This document shows, piece after piece, positions 18,531 through 26,001 of a DNA stretch of 64,000 nt. Position numbers and translations under genes: made by a program. This stretch comes from an uncultured Thermoanaerobaculia bacterium. Its GTDB lineage: Bacteria > Acidobacteriota > Thermoanaerobaculia > Multivoradales > Multivoraceae. The stretch spans positions 1-64,000 of the forward strand of contig CATOTG010000013.1 in the NCBI GenBank assembly GCA_951813015.1, read 5' to 3'. The notes beneath the pieces are model-generated. The model ran no database searches and had not been told where the DNA came from. It saw only the letters and a list, made by a program, of their open reading frames with translations. Positions within the stretch are counted from its first letter, which is position 1. Every line of letters starts with the position of its first letter.

Positions 18531-20114
18531 CTACATGCCCCACACCGTGATCGATCGGCCGTCCGCTTGCTCCTCACGGCGAAAGATCCGCTCCTTCCAG
18601 GATCGCCCCTCGTTACGGTCGAAAACGACCAGGTGCCCGGACACGGCGGCGCACCGGTCCATGTAGGCGAGCGTCTGCCGGATACCGTCCCGGATGGTCC
18701 GCTCCAGGCCGTGATGGAGCAGCTTGCATTCGACCACGAACTTCTGCAGCCCACCGGCGCGCGGCCAGAGGATCAGCAGGTCCGTTCGGCCCCTCCCCAG
18801 GCCGTACTCGCGCTCGATGCGTCCGCCGCTGTTGACAAGCCGCTGCAGGAACGCCTGCAGCAGCAGTTGCGGTCCGGCTTCCCGGTACTCGAAACGCTCC
18901 ACCCAGTGCTCGGAGTGTTCCCGGAAGAAACGCTGGAAGGCGGCAAGCAGCTTGTCGGCGTCGAGCCCGCCTCTGGCGTCGACGTACCACGCCGTGTCCT
19001 GGTTCATTCCGGCCTGCGTTCCGTAGGTCAGCTCCCGTGGCACGACCTCGGCGTAGATGGGGTTCGCGATGCGGAGGGGATCGTCGCGGGCAACGAGGCC
19101 CAGGTCGCGCACATAGTCCAGATCCCGAGTCTCCAGGCGGCGCGTCTCGGCGCCGGCGAGCAGGGGCTCGACTACCCGCCGAACGCGGTCCTCCTGCAGC
19201 TTGTCGGCGAGTTGATCCAGGTGTGTCACGCGGTCGCGGATGAGCTGTTCCCGGGCCACGAAGACATCCTCGGCAGTGATTGGTCGGGTCCGGTCGCGGT
19301 TCGCCTTGTTCCGGTAGCAGACCCCGTGGGCCATCGCGTTGACCAACCACGGCTGCCCCTGGGACTGCTGCCAGATGGTGTCCAGCGCCTCGGGTCTGAA
19401 CTCCTGCCCTGATTCTTCCGTGTGCTGGAGCAGCAGGCGGCGCGTCTCGGTTACCGAGAAGTCGCCCATCCGCAGGGATTCCGCCTTGATGTTGAAGGCG
19501 CTGCCGCCAGTGATGATCTCCTTGTGACGGCTCGAGTGGATGCGATAGTCCCGTACATCGCGCACCCCGCACAGAAGGACGCTGTGCGGGAAACCATCCG
19601 GCCGGTCCGTGTATCCCGCTCGCAACTGTCGCAAGACCGAGATCAGCGTGTCCCCGACCAGCGCGTCGATCTCGTCGACCAGCAGGACCAGGGGCCGGGA
19701 TTCGGCTTGGGCCCAGCGCGAGAGCGCTGCCGCCAATGCGCCGTCGGGCCCGTGTTCGGCCAGCAGCGCGGGACCTTGCCCGGACAGACGATCGCCTCCC
19801 GGCGTGACCTGAGCCAGGGAACCCAGCTTCCCGAGGATTGCCAGCAACGCCCTTCCAGTGTCCTCGCGGGCGGCCTGGCCGACCTCGACGTTCACGTAGA
19901 CGGCGCGGTAGTCACCCTCTGCGCCACTGTTGAGCAGGTCACGCAGCGCCAGCAGCGCCGAGGTCTTTCCCGTTTGCCGCGGGGCGTGGAGCACGAAGTA
20001 GCGCTCATCCCGGATCAGCGTGAGCACTTCGGCGAGATCGAGGCGTTCAAGCGGCGGTATGCAGTAGTCCTTTGCCGGACGCACGGGGCCGGCAGTATTG
20101 AACTTTCGTGCCAC
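18531..20114 (-). CDS. AAA+ ATPase with C-terminal PD-(D/E)XK nuclease-like domain (copy 2)
   Basis: 527 aa from GTG 20114 (VARKFNTAGPVRP), aligned with copy 1; an in-frame ATG at 20150 would add 12 residues. The P-loop is APRQTGKTSALLAL, Walker B is PLVLLVDEIDALVG, and the CGVRDVRDYRIHSS element is conserved. The C-terminal nuclease-like motif is GRTDLLILWP followed by FVVECKLLHHG. Both copies end in TVWGM. It is clearly homologous to copy 1 but well diverged, so the two are not a recent duplicate like the small nuclease cassettes. It is convergent with cassette 1. Confidence 0.85.
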   Translation of the reverse strand: MARKFNTAGPVRPAKDYCIPPLERLDLAEVLTLIRDERYFVLHAPRQTGKTSALLALRDLLNSGAEGDYRAVYVNVEVGQAAREDTGRALLAILGKLGSLAQVTPGGDRLSGQGPALLAEHGPDGALAAALSRWAQAESRPLVLLVDEIDALVGDTLISVLRQLRAGYTDRPDGFPHSVLLCGVRDVRDYRIHSSRHKEIITGGSAFNIKAESLRMGDFSVTETRRLLLQHTEESGQEFRPEALDTIWQQSQGQPWLVNAMAHGVCYRNKANRDRTRPITAEDVFVAREQLIRDRVTHLDQLADKLQEDRVRRVVEPLLAGAETRRLETRDLDYVRDLGLVARDDPLRIANPIYAEVVPRELTYGTQAGMNQDTAWYVDARGGLDADKLLAAFQRFFREHSEHWVERFEYREAGPQLLLQAFLQRLVNSGGRIEREYGLGRGRTDLLILWPRAGGLQKFVVECKLLHHGLERTIRDGIRQTLAYMDRCAAVSGHLVVFDRNEGRSWKERIFRREEQADGRSITVWGM

Positions 20115-20242
20115 GCTGGTCAGTATCCCACACGGAAATGCGCTCCTCATCAAAGCGGAATAAGTACCTCGTCCTGCACGCCGCGACACGCGATCGGGGC
20201 CGAACCGTGTACGGAGCGGTCGCCAACCGCGACGGCGGCGAC

Positions 20243-21087
20243 GACCGATGCTGGTAGCCTTCGCGAGCGGTTCACCGCAGGTGAAGCGTTCAGGACCGCC
20301 TCTCCCCTGACACCCGAAGGCCCATCGGCATCAAGGATGCCGCTGCCCCGAGAGAACCACTGATGGCAACGAACTCACCCGAAGCGAGCCTGGAGGCTCC
20401 GGTCACGATGGAGCAGCTCGTCGAGCTGACGAGGAGCATTCGCGAGATTCGTGACGAGATCCGCGAGAGCCAGCGAGAGACCGCGGTTCAGATGCAGGAG
20501 ACCGACCGGCGAATGCAGGAGACCGACCGGCGGATGCAGGATACCGACCGGCGGATGCAGGATACGGACCGGCAGATGAAAGAGACGGACCGGCGTCTGA
20601 AGCGGGCCGAGCACCTGTTCACGACCCAGTGGGGCAAGTTGATGGAGAGCCTGGTCGAGGGAGACCTCGTCCGTATGCTCCAGGCGCGGGGCGTCGCCGT
20701 CGAGGGAACCCTGCAGCGGTCCCGCAAGCGGCGGAACGGGGAACACTTCGAGATCGACATTCTCGCTACCAACGGTGCGGAGGTCGTGGCGGTGGAGGTC
20801 AAGACGACGTTGCGCCCGGAGGGCGTCGCCCGGTTCGTGGAGAAACTCTCGCGGTTCCTCGAGTGGTACCCCGAGTACCGCGGCCGCACCGTCCACGGCG
20901 CGGTGGCCTACCTCGACGCCGGCGCGGCCGTCACGACGTACGCCGAGCGCCAGGGCCTGTTCGTGATCCGCGCCACCGGCAACAGCGCCAGCATCGTCAA
21001 CGCCGAGGACTTCGAGCCGCGGTCGTTCGCCTGAGCACGTCGGACCGACCGGAGGCGGCGGGTCTCCGGGGCCGGCGCAAGCGGACA
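20243..21087 (+). repeat. Nuclease cassette, copy 2
   Basis: Second copy of the leader-nuclease-tail unit (GACCGATGCTGGTAGCC to GCGCAAGCGGACAGAC). It differs from copies 1 and 3 mainly by 63 extra bases in the heptad repeat. It abuts the terminator of receptor copy 4 on the opposite strand. Confidence 0.8.
20363..21034 (+). CDS. Coiled-coil PD-(D/E)XK nuclease-like protein (cassette copy 2, expanded heptads)
   Basis: 223 aa from ATG 20363. Same protein as at 17838, but the coiled coil has five 7-residue units (MQETDRR twice, MQDTDRR, MQDTDRQ, MKETDRR) against two in the other copies, encoded by 21-bp units at 20492-20596. The nuclease core (FEIDIL, VAVEVKTTL) is unchanged. The insert is an exact multiple of the heptad, so it lengthens the coiled coil without breaking register. 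Confidence 0.8.
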   Translation: MATNSPEASLEAPVTMEQLVELTRSIREIRDEIRESQRETAVQMQETDRRMQETDRRMQDTDRRMQDTDRQMKETDRRLKRAEHLFTTQWGKLMESLVEGDLVRMLQARGVAVEGTLQRSRKRRNGEHFEIDILATNGAEVVAVEVKTTLRPEGVARFVEKLSRFLEWYPEYRGRTVHGAVAYLDAGAAVTTYAERQGLFVIRATGNSASIVNAEDFEPRSFA

Positions 21088-21092
21088 GACAG

Positions 21093-21127
21093 AAAAGGGG
21101 GGAGAGAGCCGTAGCCCTCTCCCCCCC
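21093..21127 (-). terminator. Rho-independent terminator of TonB receptor copy 4
   Basis: Minus strand: GGGGGGAGAGGGC, TACG loop, GCTCTCTCCCCCC, then TTTTC. The stem is 13 bp with one G-U pair and a T run, about 60 bp after the receptor stop at 21184. It also lies at the end of cassette copy 2 and could terminate that transcript from the other side. Confidence 0.8.
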
Positions 21128-21183
21128 GTTTGATCCTGCGATCGCCAGGCTCAGGGCCCGTCGATCTTTGCGGTCCGACTCCT

Positions 21184-24100
21184 TTAGAAGCGGAACCTCA
21201 GCGAGGCGCGGACCTGGCGCGGACGCTGGAAGAAGCGCCGCACCGGGTAGACCTGACCGTCGCCGCCCCAGGAGCGTCGCCGCTGCTGGTTCGTCAAGTT
21301 CAGCACGTCGATCCGGAGCTCACCCCGCACGTCCCGGTAGCCCATGGGGAAGCCCCAGGCGCCGTTCAGATTCAGGGTGTACTCGTCCGAGGTGAAGCGC
21401 CCCTGCGTGCCCGGGGCATGCAGGTTGAAGCCGACGCCGTCGTTCGGCGTTCCCGGCTTCGGATCGTTGGGGTCGACGTTCACGATCGACACACCCTCGC
21501 TCCGCACCCACGGCGTTCCCGTCTGGAAGCTCAGGTGGCCTGACAGGGTCAGGTCCTGGCTCCCGATGCGCCAGGTCTTGAAACCGAAGGAGTTGTAGAT
21601 CCAGGTCCGGTCGAAGGCCTGGTTCAGGCCGCGCCGGTTGATCATCGACACCGGATATCCCAGCCACGGAGTAAGTGCCTGGTTGCAGTCCACCGGGTAG
21701 AGCTCCGTACGACCGGTCCGGCGGTCGGGGACCCTCTGGCCGGCGTCGCACAGGTCGATGATGTCCTGCGTCAGAACGGAACTCAGGTTCTCGAGGTAGG
21801 TGGCGTTCGTGTTGTTCCACCAGGCGCCGGCGCCGGTGGTGTCGGTTTCCGACCACGAAACGTTGTTGTACAACGCCCAGCCGTTGGCGAACCGCCGGTT
21901 GATCTGGATCTGCAGACCCCGATAGCCGTTTTTTGCCGGGTCGGCGAGCGCCAGGGCCTCGTCGTTGAGTTGCCGCTCGATGCCCCTGGCTTCACGGGCA
22001 TCGGCCGCGTTCGTGACGATCTCCGCCAGGTCGTGGTAGTTGCCGGTGATGAACGTGTTTCGGCCCTTGTGGTCGAGCTGGGTGTTGGAGAACATCATGT
22101 CCTGCATCTGCCAGTCGATGTACTTCACGTCGAGCGCCCAGTTCGGGGCGAACTGCCATTCGATTCCCAGGATCAGGTCGTCCCGATAGTAGGGATCGAC
22201 GCTGTGACTCCAGATCTCGCAGTCCACACCGGATGTCTCACCGTCCCGGCAGGGACGAACCGCGTCCCACATCAGGCCCGGTATCAGGGTGCTCCAGGCG
22301 AAGTTGTAACCCGGAATCGCGGCGCCTACCGTGCCTTCGCGCCGGGTGTCCAACCGGTCCGGAGAGGGGCAGAAGACGATCGCCTCGACCGGGTCGCAGA
22401 ACAACCAGACCTCATAGCCCTCGTAGCCGTTCCACAGGTCGTGCATGCCGCCCGACACATCGCCGCCACCGGCAATCCACGCCTGGTTCAGCATCGCGTG
22501 GTACTGGCCCCAGTTCGCGGTGAACAGGAGCCGCCCGTCGCCCTTCACGTCGTAGGTCGCGTTGAATCGGGGATCGGCGTAGGTGGCGTCCACCACCTGG
22601 CGGCGGACATCGTTCCAGCCCTCCTGGATTTCGGCGCGCACGCCGACGTTGAAGGTCCAGTGGTCGCCGACGGTGAACCGGTCCCTGAGGTAGAAGGCGG
22701 TGTCCTTCATCTCGGCATCGCCGGTGCCGCGGCCGAGGCAATTGCCCTCGTCGAAGTCCGTGCGGTGGATTTCGCCGTTGACCCTGGTGATCTCGATCGG
22801 CGTGAGTTCCTGGCCGATCGGACCCAGGCAGCTCAGCTTGGGCGAGTTGTAGTCGACGTAGACGCAACCGCGACCGCGGGTCGTGAGACCTGACCAGTGC
22901 GGGTTGTCCGGAGCCGTGCCGGCATTGCGGGTCAGGGAGCAACTGTCGTCGTCCAGGCCGCCGGCGCCGCCGTACCCGAACGGGTTGTAGGAGTCGTAAC
23001 CCCAGCCGTTCATGAACGACGTACGGGCGTTCTCGCCCTCCCACTTCGTGTCCTGGTAGTCGATGCCGTACTTCAGCTCGTGGTTCGCGCCGACGAACTG
23101 GGTCAGGCCGACGTTCGCCTGGTCGCGGGGGAAGCCGTTGAAGCCGAAACCGTCCGAGAGGATCCAGCCGTTGTGCCAGGCGCCGAGGTTCTCACCGTCG
23201 ACGTACACGTTGTAGTTGTTGCCCGGCCAGAAGAAGCCCTGCTCGGGGTCGAACGGGAAGCGGAGACCGAAGTTCGCGTCGCCGCCGGAGGTGTCCAACT
23301 CCGTGTGGCCAGCTTCCGGACCGCGGTCGAGCGCCTTGGCCTGCAGGCAGGTCGTGACCATCTCGGCTGGAACACTCGGAAGGTGGCTGAGGCCGAGCCA
23401 GTCGAGAAGCGGCATGCCGTCGACGTTCAGGATGTCAGGGTTCTCCTGCGCCAGCGTGTTGTGGCAGCCGAGGAACTTGTTCTCCTGCGTTTCCTGCTGG
23501 GCAACCTTCATCTCGAGGAACCAGTTGGACGAGATCGCCCAGTTCCAGTTCATCGTCGCCAGAGTGCTGTCGTTCTCGTGCGGCGTCGGCGTCCAGTAGT
23601 CGAACGACTGCTGGTTGAAGTAGTTCCGGAACGTCGGCGTCTCGATCGTCGAGCCGTTGAACGAATGCGCAGCGCTCGACTGGAGGTTCAGCTTGAGAAT
23701 CCGCGTGTCGTCGAACAGGCTGATGTCGTACGGGTCGCCACCGATCAGCCGCTCCGCGTAGGCGTCGTCGAACTCGCTGTAGCCGGTGTAGAACCAGAAC
23801 TTGTCGCGCATGATGGGGCCGCCGAGCGAGACCTCGAAGCCGTCGCTGGCGCCGGCCCACTCGGAGCCGCCGGGCCGGCAGGGTTCAAGTTCGCGGGAAC
23901 CGTCGGTGCCGCCGGGGATCAGCCCGCGGCCTTCATCGCGCTCGTCGCCGTGGCAGCGCTTGAACCAGTCCGCAGGGTAGGGCTTGTTCGTCCGCTCGGT
24001 GAGCGAGGGCTGGTCCTTGTAGTCCGCGCCCCAGTCGATCCTCTGGTGGTTCCAGAGCGTGTCGGCGTGCCAGCGGTTGGTGCCGGACTTGACGATCACG

Positions 24101-24783
24101 TTGGTCGCGGAACCGACGTAGCGGCCGTACTCGGCGGAGGAGCCGCCGGCTTCCATCGAAACCTCGGTCAGGGCCGTGGTCGGCACGCGGACGCGGCTGC
24201 CGCCGAACTTGGCGAAGGTCGTGTCGACGCCGTCGATGAACACGCCCTGGTCGGCGAAGTGGGCGCCGTTGACTGACGGACGGGTCTGCTGGATGTCGTC
24301 GTTCTCCGCGTCGGCGGTGACGCCGGGAAGAGCGTTGATGATGCCGTAGTAGGTCCGGGTCGTGCCGCCGATCTGCTCGCCGATTTCGCCGGAGACGGTG
24401 GCGCCGGCCGAGACGTTGAACTTGTCGACCATGGGCGTCTCACCGGTGACGGTGACCTCGCCCTCGATGGCGGCCTGAAGGGTGACGTTGAGGTCTTTCC
24501 GGTCGCCGGCGACGGCATGTACCTCGGCGCGGGCTTCGCCCAGGCCTTCCAGCGAGGCGGTCAACGTGTAGTCGCCCGGAACCACGCCGACGAAACGGTA
24601 GTTTCCGTTCTCGTCGGTGATGCCGAACTTGTCGCCGCGCTCGCCACTCAGGGTGACGCTCACGCCGGGCAGCGGAGAGCCGCCGGGGTCTACTACTTGG
24701 CCGCTGATCGTCGCGGTTTCCGGCGCATCGGCCAAAAGGCCGACCGGAACCAGCAACATCAGAGCCACTGCGAGTCGCTTCAT
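21184..24783 (-). CDS. TonB-dependent receptor, Oar-like (copy 4, intact)
   Basis: 1199 aa from ATG 24783 behind GAGGAGGAG. Signal peptide MKRLAVALMLLVPVGLLADA, carboxypeptidase-regulatory domain (ISGQVVDPGGSPLPGVSVTL), plug (PMVDKFNVSAGATVSGEIGE, FIDGVDTTFAKFGGSR) and a long barrel ending RASLRFRF. Several Cys pairs lie in the predicted extracellular parts. The N-terminal 500 residues are almost identical to copy 5, whereas a stretch around DDDSCSLTRNAGTAPDNP and another around VEAIVFCPSPDRLDTRR differ. An outer-membrane importer of unknown substrate. Confidence 0.93.
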   Translation of the reverse strand: MKRLAVALMLLVPVGLLADAPETATISGQVVDPGGSPLPGVSVTLSGERGDKFGITDENGNYRFVGVVPGDYTLTASLEGLGEARAEVHAVAGDRKDLNVTLQAAIEGEVTVTGETPMVDKFNVSAGATVSGEIGEQIGGTTRTYYGIINALPGVTADAENDDIQQTRPSVNGAHFADQGVFIDGVDTTFAKFGGSRVRVPTTALTEVSMEAGGSSAEYGRYVGSATNVIVKSGTNRWHADTLWNHQRIDWGADYKDQPSLTERTNKPYPADWFKRCHGDERDEGRGLIPGGTDGSRELEPCRPGGSEWAGASDGFEVSLGGPIMRDKFWFYTGYSEFDDAYAERLIGGDPYDISLFDDTRILKLNLQSSAAHSFNGSTIETPTFRNYFNQQSFDYWTPTPHENDSTLATMNWNWAISSNWFLEMKVAQQETQENKFLGCHNTLAQENPDILNVDGMPLLDWLGLSHLPSVPAEMVTTCLQAKALDRGPEAGHTELDTSGGDANFGLRFPFDPEQGFFWPGNNYNVYVDGENLGAWHNGWILSDGFGFNGFPRDQANVGLTQFVGANHELKYGIDYQDTKWEGENARTSFMNGWGYDSYNPFGYGGAGGLDDDSCSLTRNAGTAPDNPHWSGLTTRGRGCVYVDYNSPKLSCLGPIGQELTPIEITRVNGEIHRTDFDEGNCLGRGTGDAEMKDTAFYLRDRFTVGDHWTFNVGVRAEIQEGWNDVRRQVVDATYADPRFNATYDVKGDGRLLFTANWGQYHAMLNQAWIAGGGDVSGGMHDLWNGYEGYEVWLFCDPVEAIVFCPSPDRLDTRREGTVGAAIPGYNFAWSTLIPGLMWDAVRPCRDGETSGVDCEIWSHSVDPYYRDDLILGIEWQFAPNWALDVKYIDWQMQDMMFSNTQLDHKGRNTFITGNYHDLAEIVTNAADAREARGIERQLNDEALALADPAKNGYRGLQIQINRRFANGWALYNNVSWSETDTTGAGAWWNNTNATYLENLSSVLTQDIIDLCDAGQRVPDRRTGRTELYPVDCNQALTPWLGYPVSMINRRGLNQAFDRTWIYNSFGFKTWRIGSQDLTLSGHLSFQTGTPWVRSEGVSIVNVDPNDPKPGTPNDGVGFNLHAPGTQGRFTSDEYTLNLNGAWGFPMGYRDVRGELRIDVLNLTNQQRRRSWGGDGQVYPVRRFFQRPRQVRASLRFRF

Positions 24784-25121
24784 CCTAGCTCCTCCTCGGT
24801 TCAAGTTGTACGAAAGTAGAAGCAGATTTACATGATGGACCGTCCTGATGTCAAGAGGGGTGCGATTCCGTCATACGGTGTATGGGGGATCCTGGATTCT
24901 GGATCCGGGCGTGGGTTGTCGGCGTTCTGAGGGACCTCAGCGAATGGAAGACGGGTTCCGGTCTCGCGGGGGCCGGCGCGGCCGTGCGCCCGCTCCAGCG
25001 TCGACGGAGCCTGTGCCGGGGCACGGGCAGGCGTAGCTTCCGACGTGTCGAGGGGGGCGGCGAGCCCCGCCGGTTGCGGGGCCGCCGCTCGCCGGACCGC
25101 ACCGGCGGCCAGCTGCGGAAG
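24784..25121 (-). repeat. Upstream region of receptor copy 4 (shared with copy 3 to about 25033)
   Basis: 24784-25033 repeats the region upstream of receptor copy 3, including the TTGACA promoter. From 25034 the sequence is unique GC-rich DNA up to the third nuclease cassette at about 25122. The 458-bp gap to the ATG at 25242 contains only these and the cassette leader; I see no other gene. Confidence 0.7.
24827..24854 (-). promoter_or_regulatory. Promoter of receptor copy 4
   Basis: TTGACA (24854-24849), 16-bp spacer, TGTAAA (24832-24827) on the minus strand, about 43 bp before the ATG at 24783. It shares spacing and flanks with copy 3. Confidence 0.65.
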
Positions 25122-25908
25122 CACCGGTGCTGGTAGCCTGCGCGAGCGGTTCACCGCAGGTGAAGCGTTCAGGACCGCCTCTCCCCCGACACCAGAAGGC
25201 CCATCGGCATCAAGGATGCCGCTGACCCGAGAGAACCACCGATGGCAACGAACTCACCTGAAGCGAGCCTGGAGGCTCCGGTCACGATGGAGCAGCTCGT
25301 CGAGCTGACGAGGAGCATCCGCGAGATTCGGGACGAGATCCGCGAGAGCCAGCGAGAGACCGCGGTGCAGATGCAGGAGACCGACCGGCGGATGCAGGAG
25401 ACCGACCGGCGTCTGAAGCGGGCGGAGCACCTGTTCACGACCCAGTGGGGCAAGTTGATGGAGAGCCTGGTCGAGGGAGACCTCGTCCGTATGCTTCAGG
25501 CGCGGGGCGTCGCCGTCGAGGGAACCCTCCAGCGGTCCCGCAAGCGGCGGAACGGGGAGCACTTTGAGATCGACATTCTCGCTACCAACGGTGCGGAGAT
25601 CGTGGCGGTGGAGGTCAAGACGACGTTGCGTCCGGAGGGCGTCGCCCGGTTCGTGGAGAAACTCTCGCGGTTCCTCGAGTGGTACCCCGAGTACCGTGAC
25701 CGCACCGTCCACGGCGCGGTGGCCTACCTCGACGCCGGCGCGGCCGTCACGACGTACGCCGAGCGCCAGGGTCTGTTCGTCATCCGCGCCACCGGCAACA
25801 GCGCCAGCATCGTCAACGCCGAGGACTTCGAGCCGCGATCGTTCGCCTGAGACGGCACGGCGGACCGACCGGAGGCGGCGGGTTTCCGGAGCCGGCGCAA
25901 GCGGACAG
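25122..25908 (+). repeat. Nuclease cassette, copy 3
   Basis: Third leader-nuclease-tail unit, from about GCACCGGTGCTGGTAGCC to GCGCAAGCGGACAGAC. Together with receptor copy 5 it forms a unit of about 4.5 kb that parallels cassette 2 plus receptor copy 4, so the two were duplicated as one block. Confidence 0.8.
25242..25850 (+). CDS. Coiled-coil PD-(D/E)XK nuclease-like protein (cassette copy 3)
   Basis: 202 aa from ATG 25242. It differs from copy 1 by only a handful of residues (for example NGAEIVAVEV, PEGVARF, YRDRTVHG). It has two MQETDRR heptads, and FEIDIL and VEVK are present. The reading frame is conserved in all three cassettes despite changes in the leader, which argues that the protein is under selection. 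Confidence 0.8.
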   Translation: MATNSPEASLEAPVTMEQLVELTRSIREIRDEIRESQRETAVQMQETDRRMQETDRRLKRAEHLFTTQWGKLMESLVEGDLVRMLQARGVAVEGTLQRSRKRRNGEHFEIDILATNGAEIVAVEVKTTLRPEGVARFVEKLSRFLEWYPEYRDRTVHGAVAYLDAGAAVTTYAERQGLFVIRATGNSASIVNAEDFEPRSFA

Positions 25909-25912
25909 ACAG

Positions 25913-25946
25913 AAAAGGGGGGAGAGAGCCGTAGCCCTCTCCCCCC
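25913..25946 (-). terminator. Rho-independent terminator of TonB receptor copy 5
   Basis: Minus strand GGGGGGAGAGGGC, TACG, GCTCTCTCCCCCC, then TTTTC, about 56 bp after the stop at 26002. It is identical in design to the one at 21093-21127. Confidence 0.8.
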
Positions 25947-26001
25947 TTGTGATTCTGCGATCGCCAAGGCTCAGGGCCCGGCGATCTGTGTGATCCGGCT
26001 C

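Noticed and set aside
20492..20596. CRISPR-like short repeats
   Set aside because: The units are 21 bp, contiguous without spacers, and encode heptads of a coiled coil.
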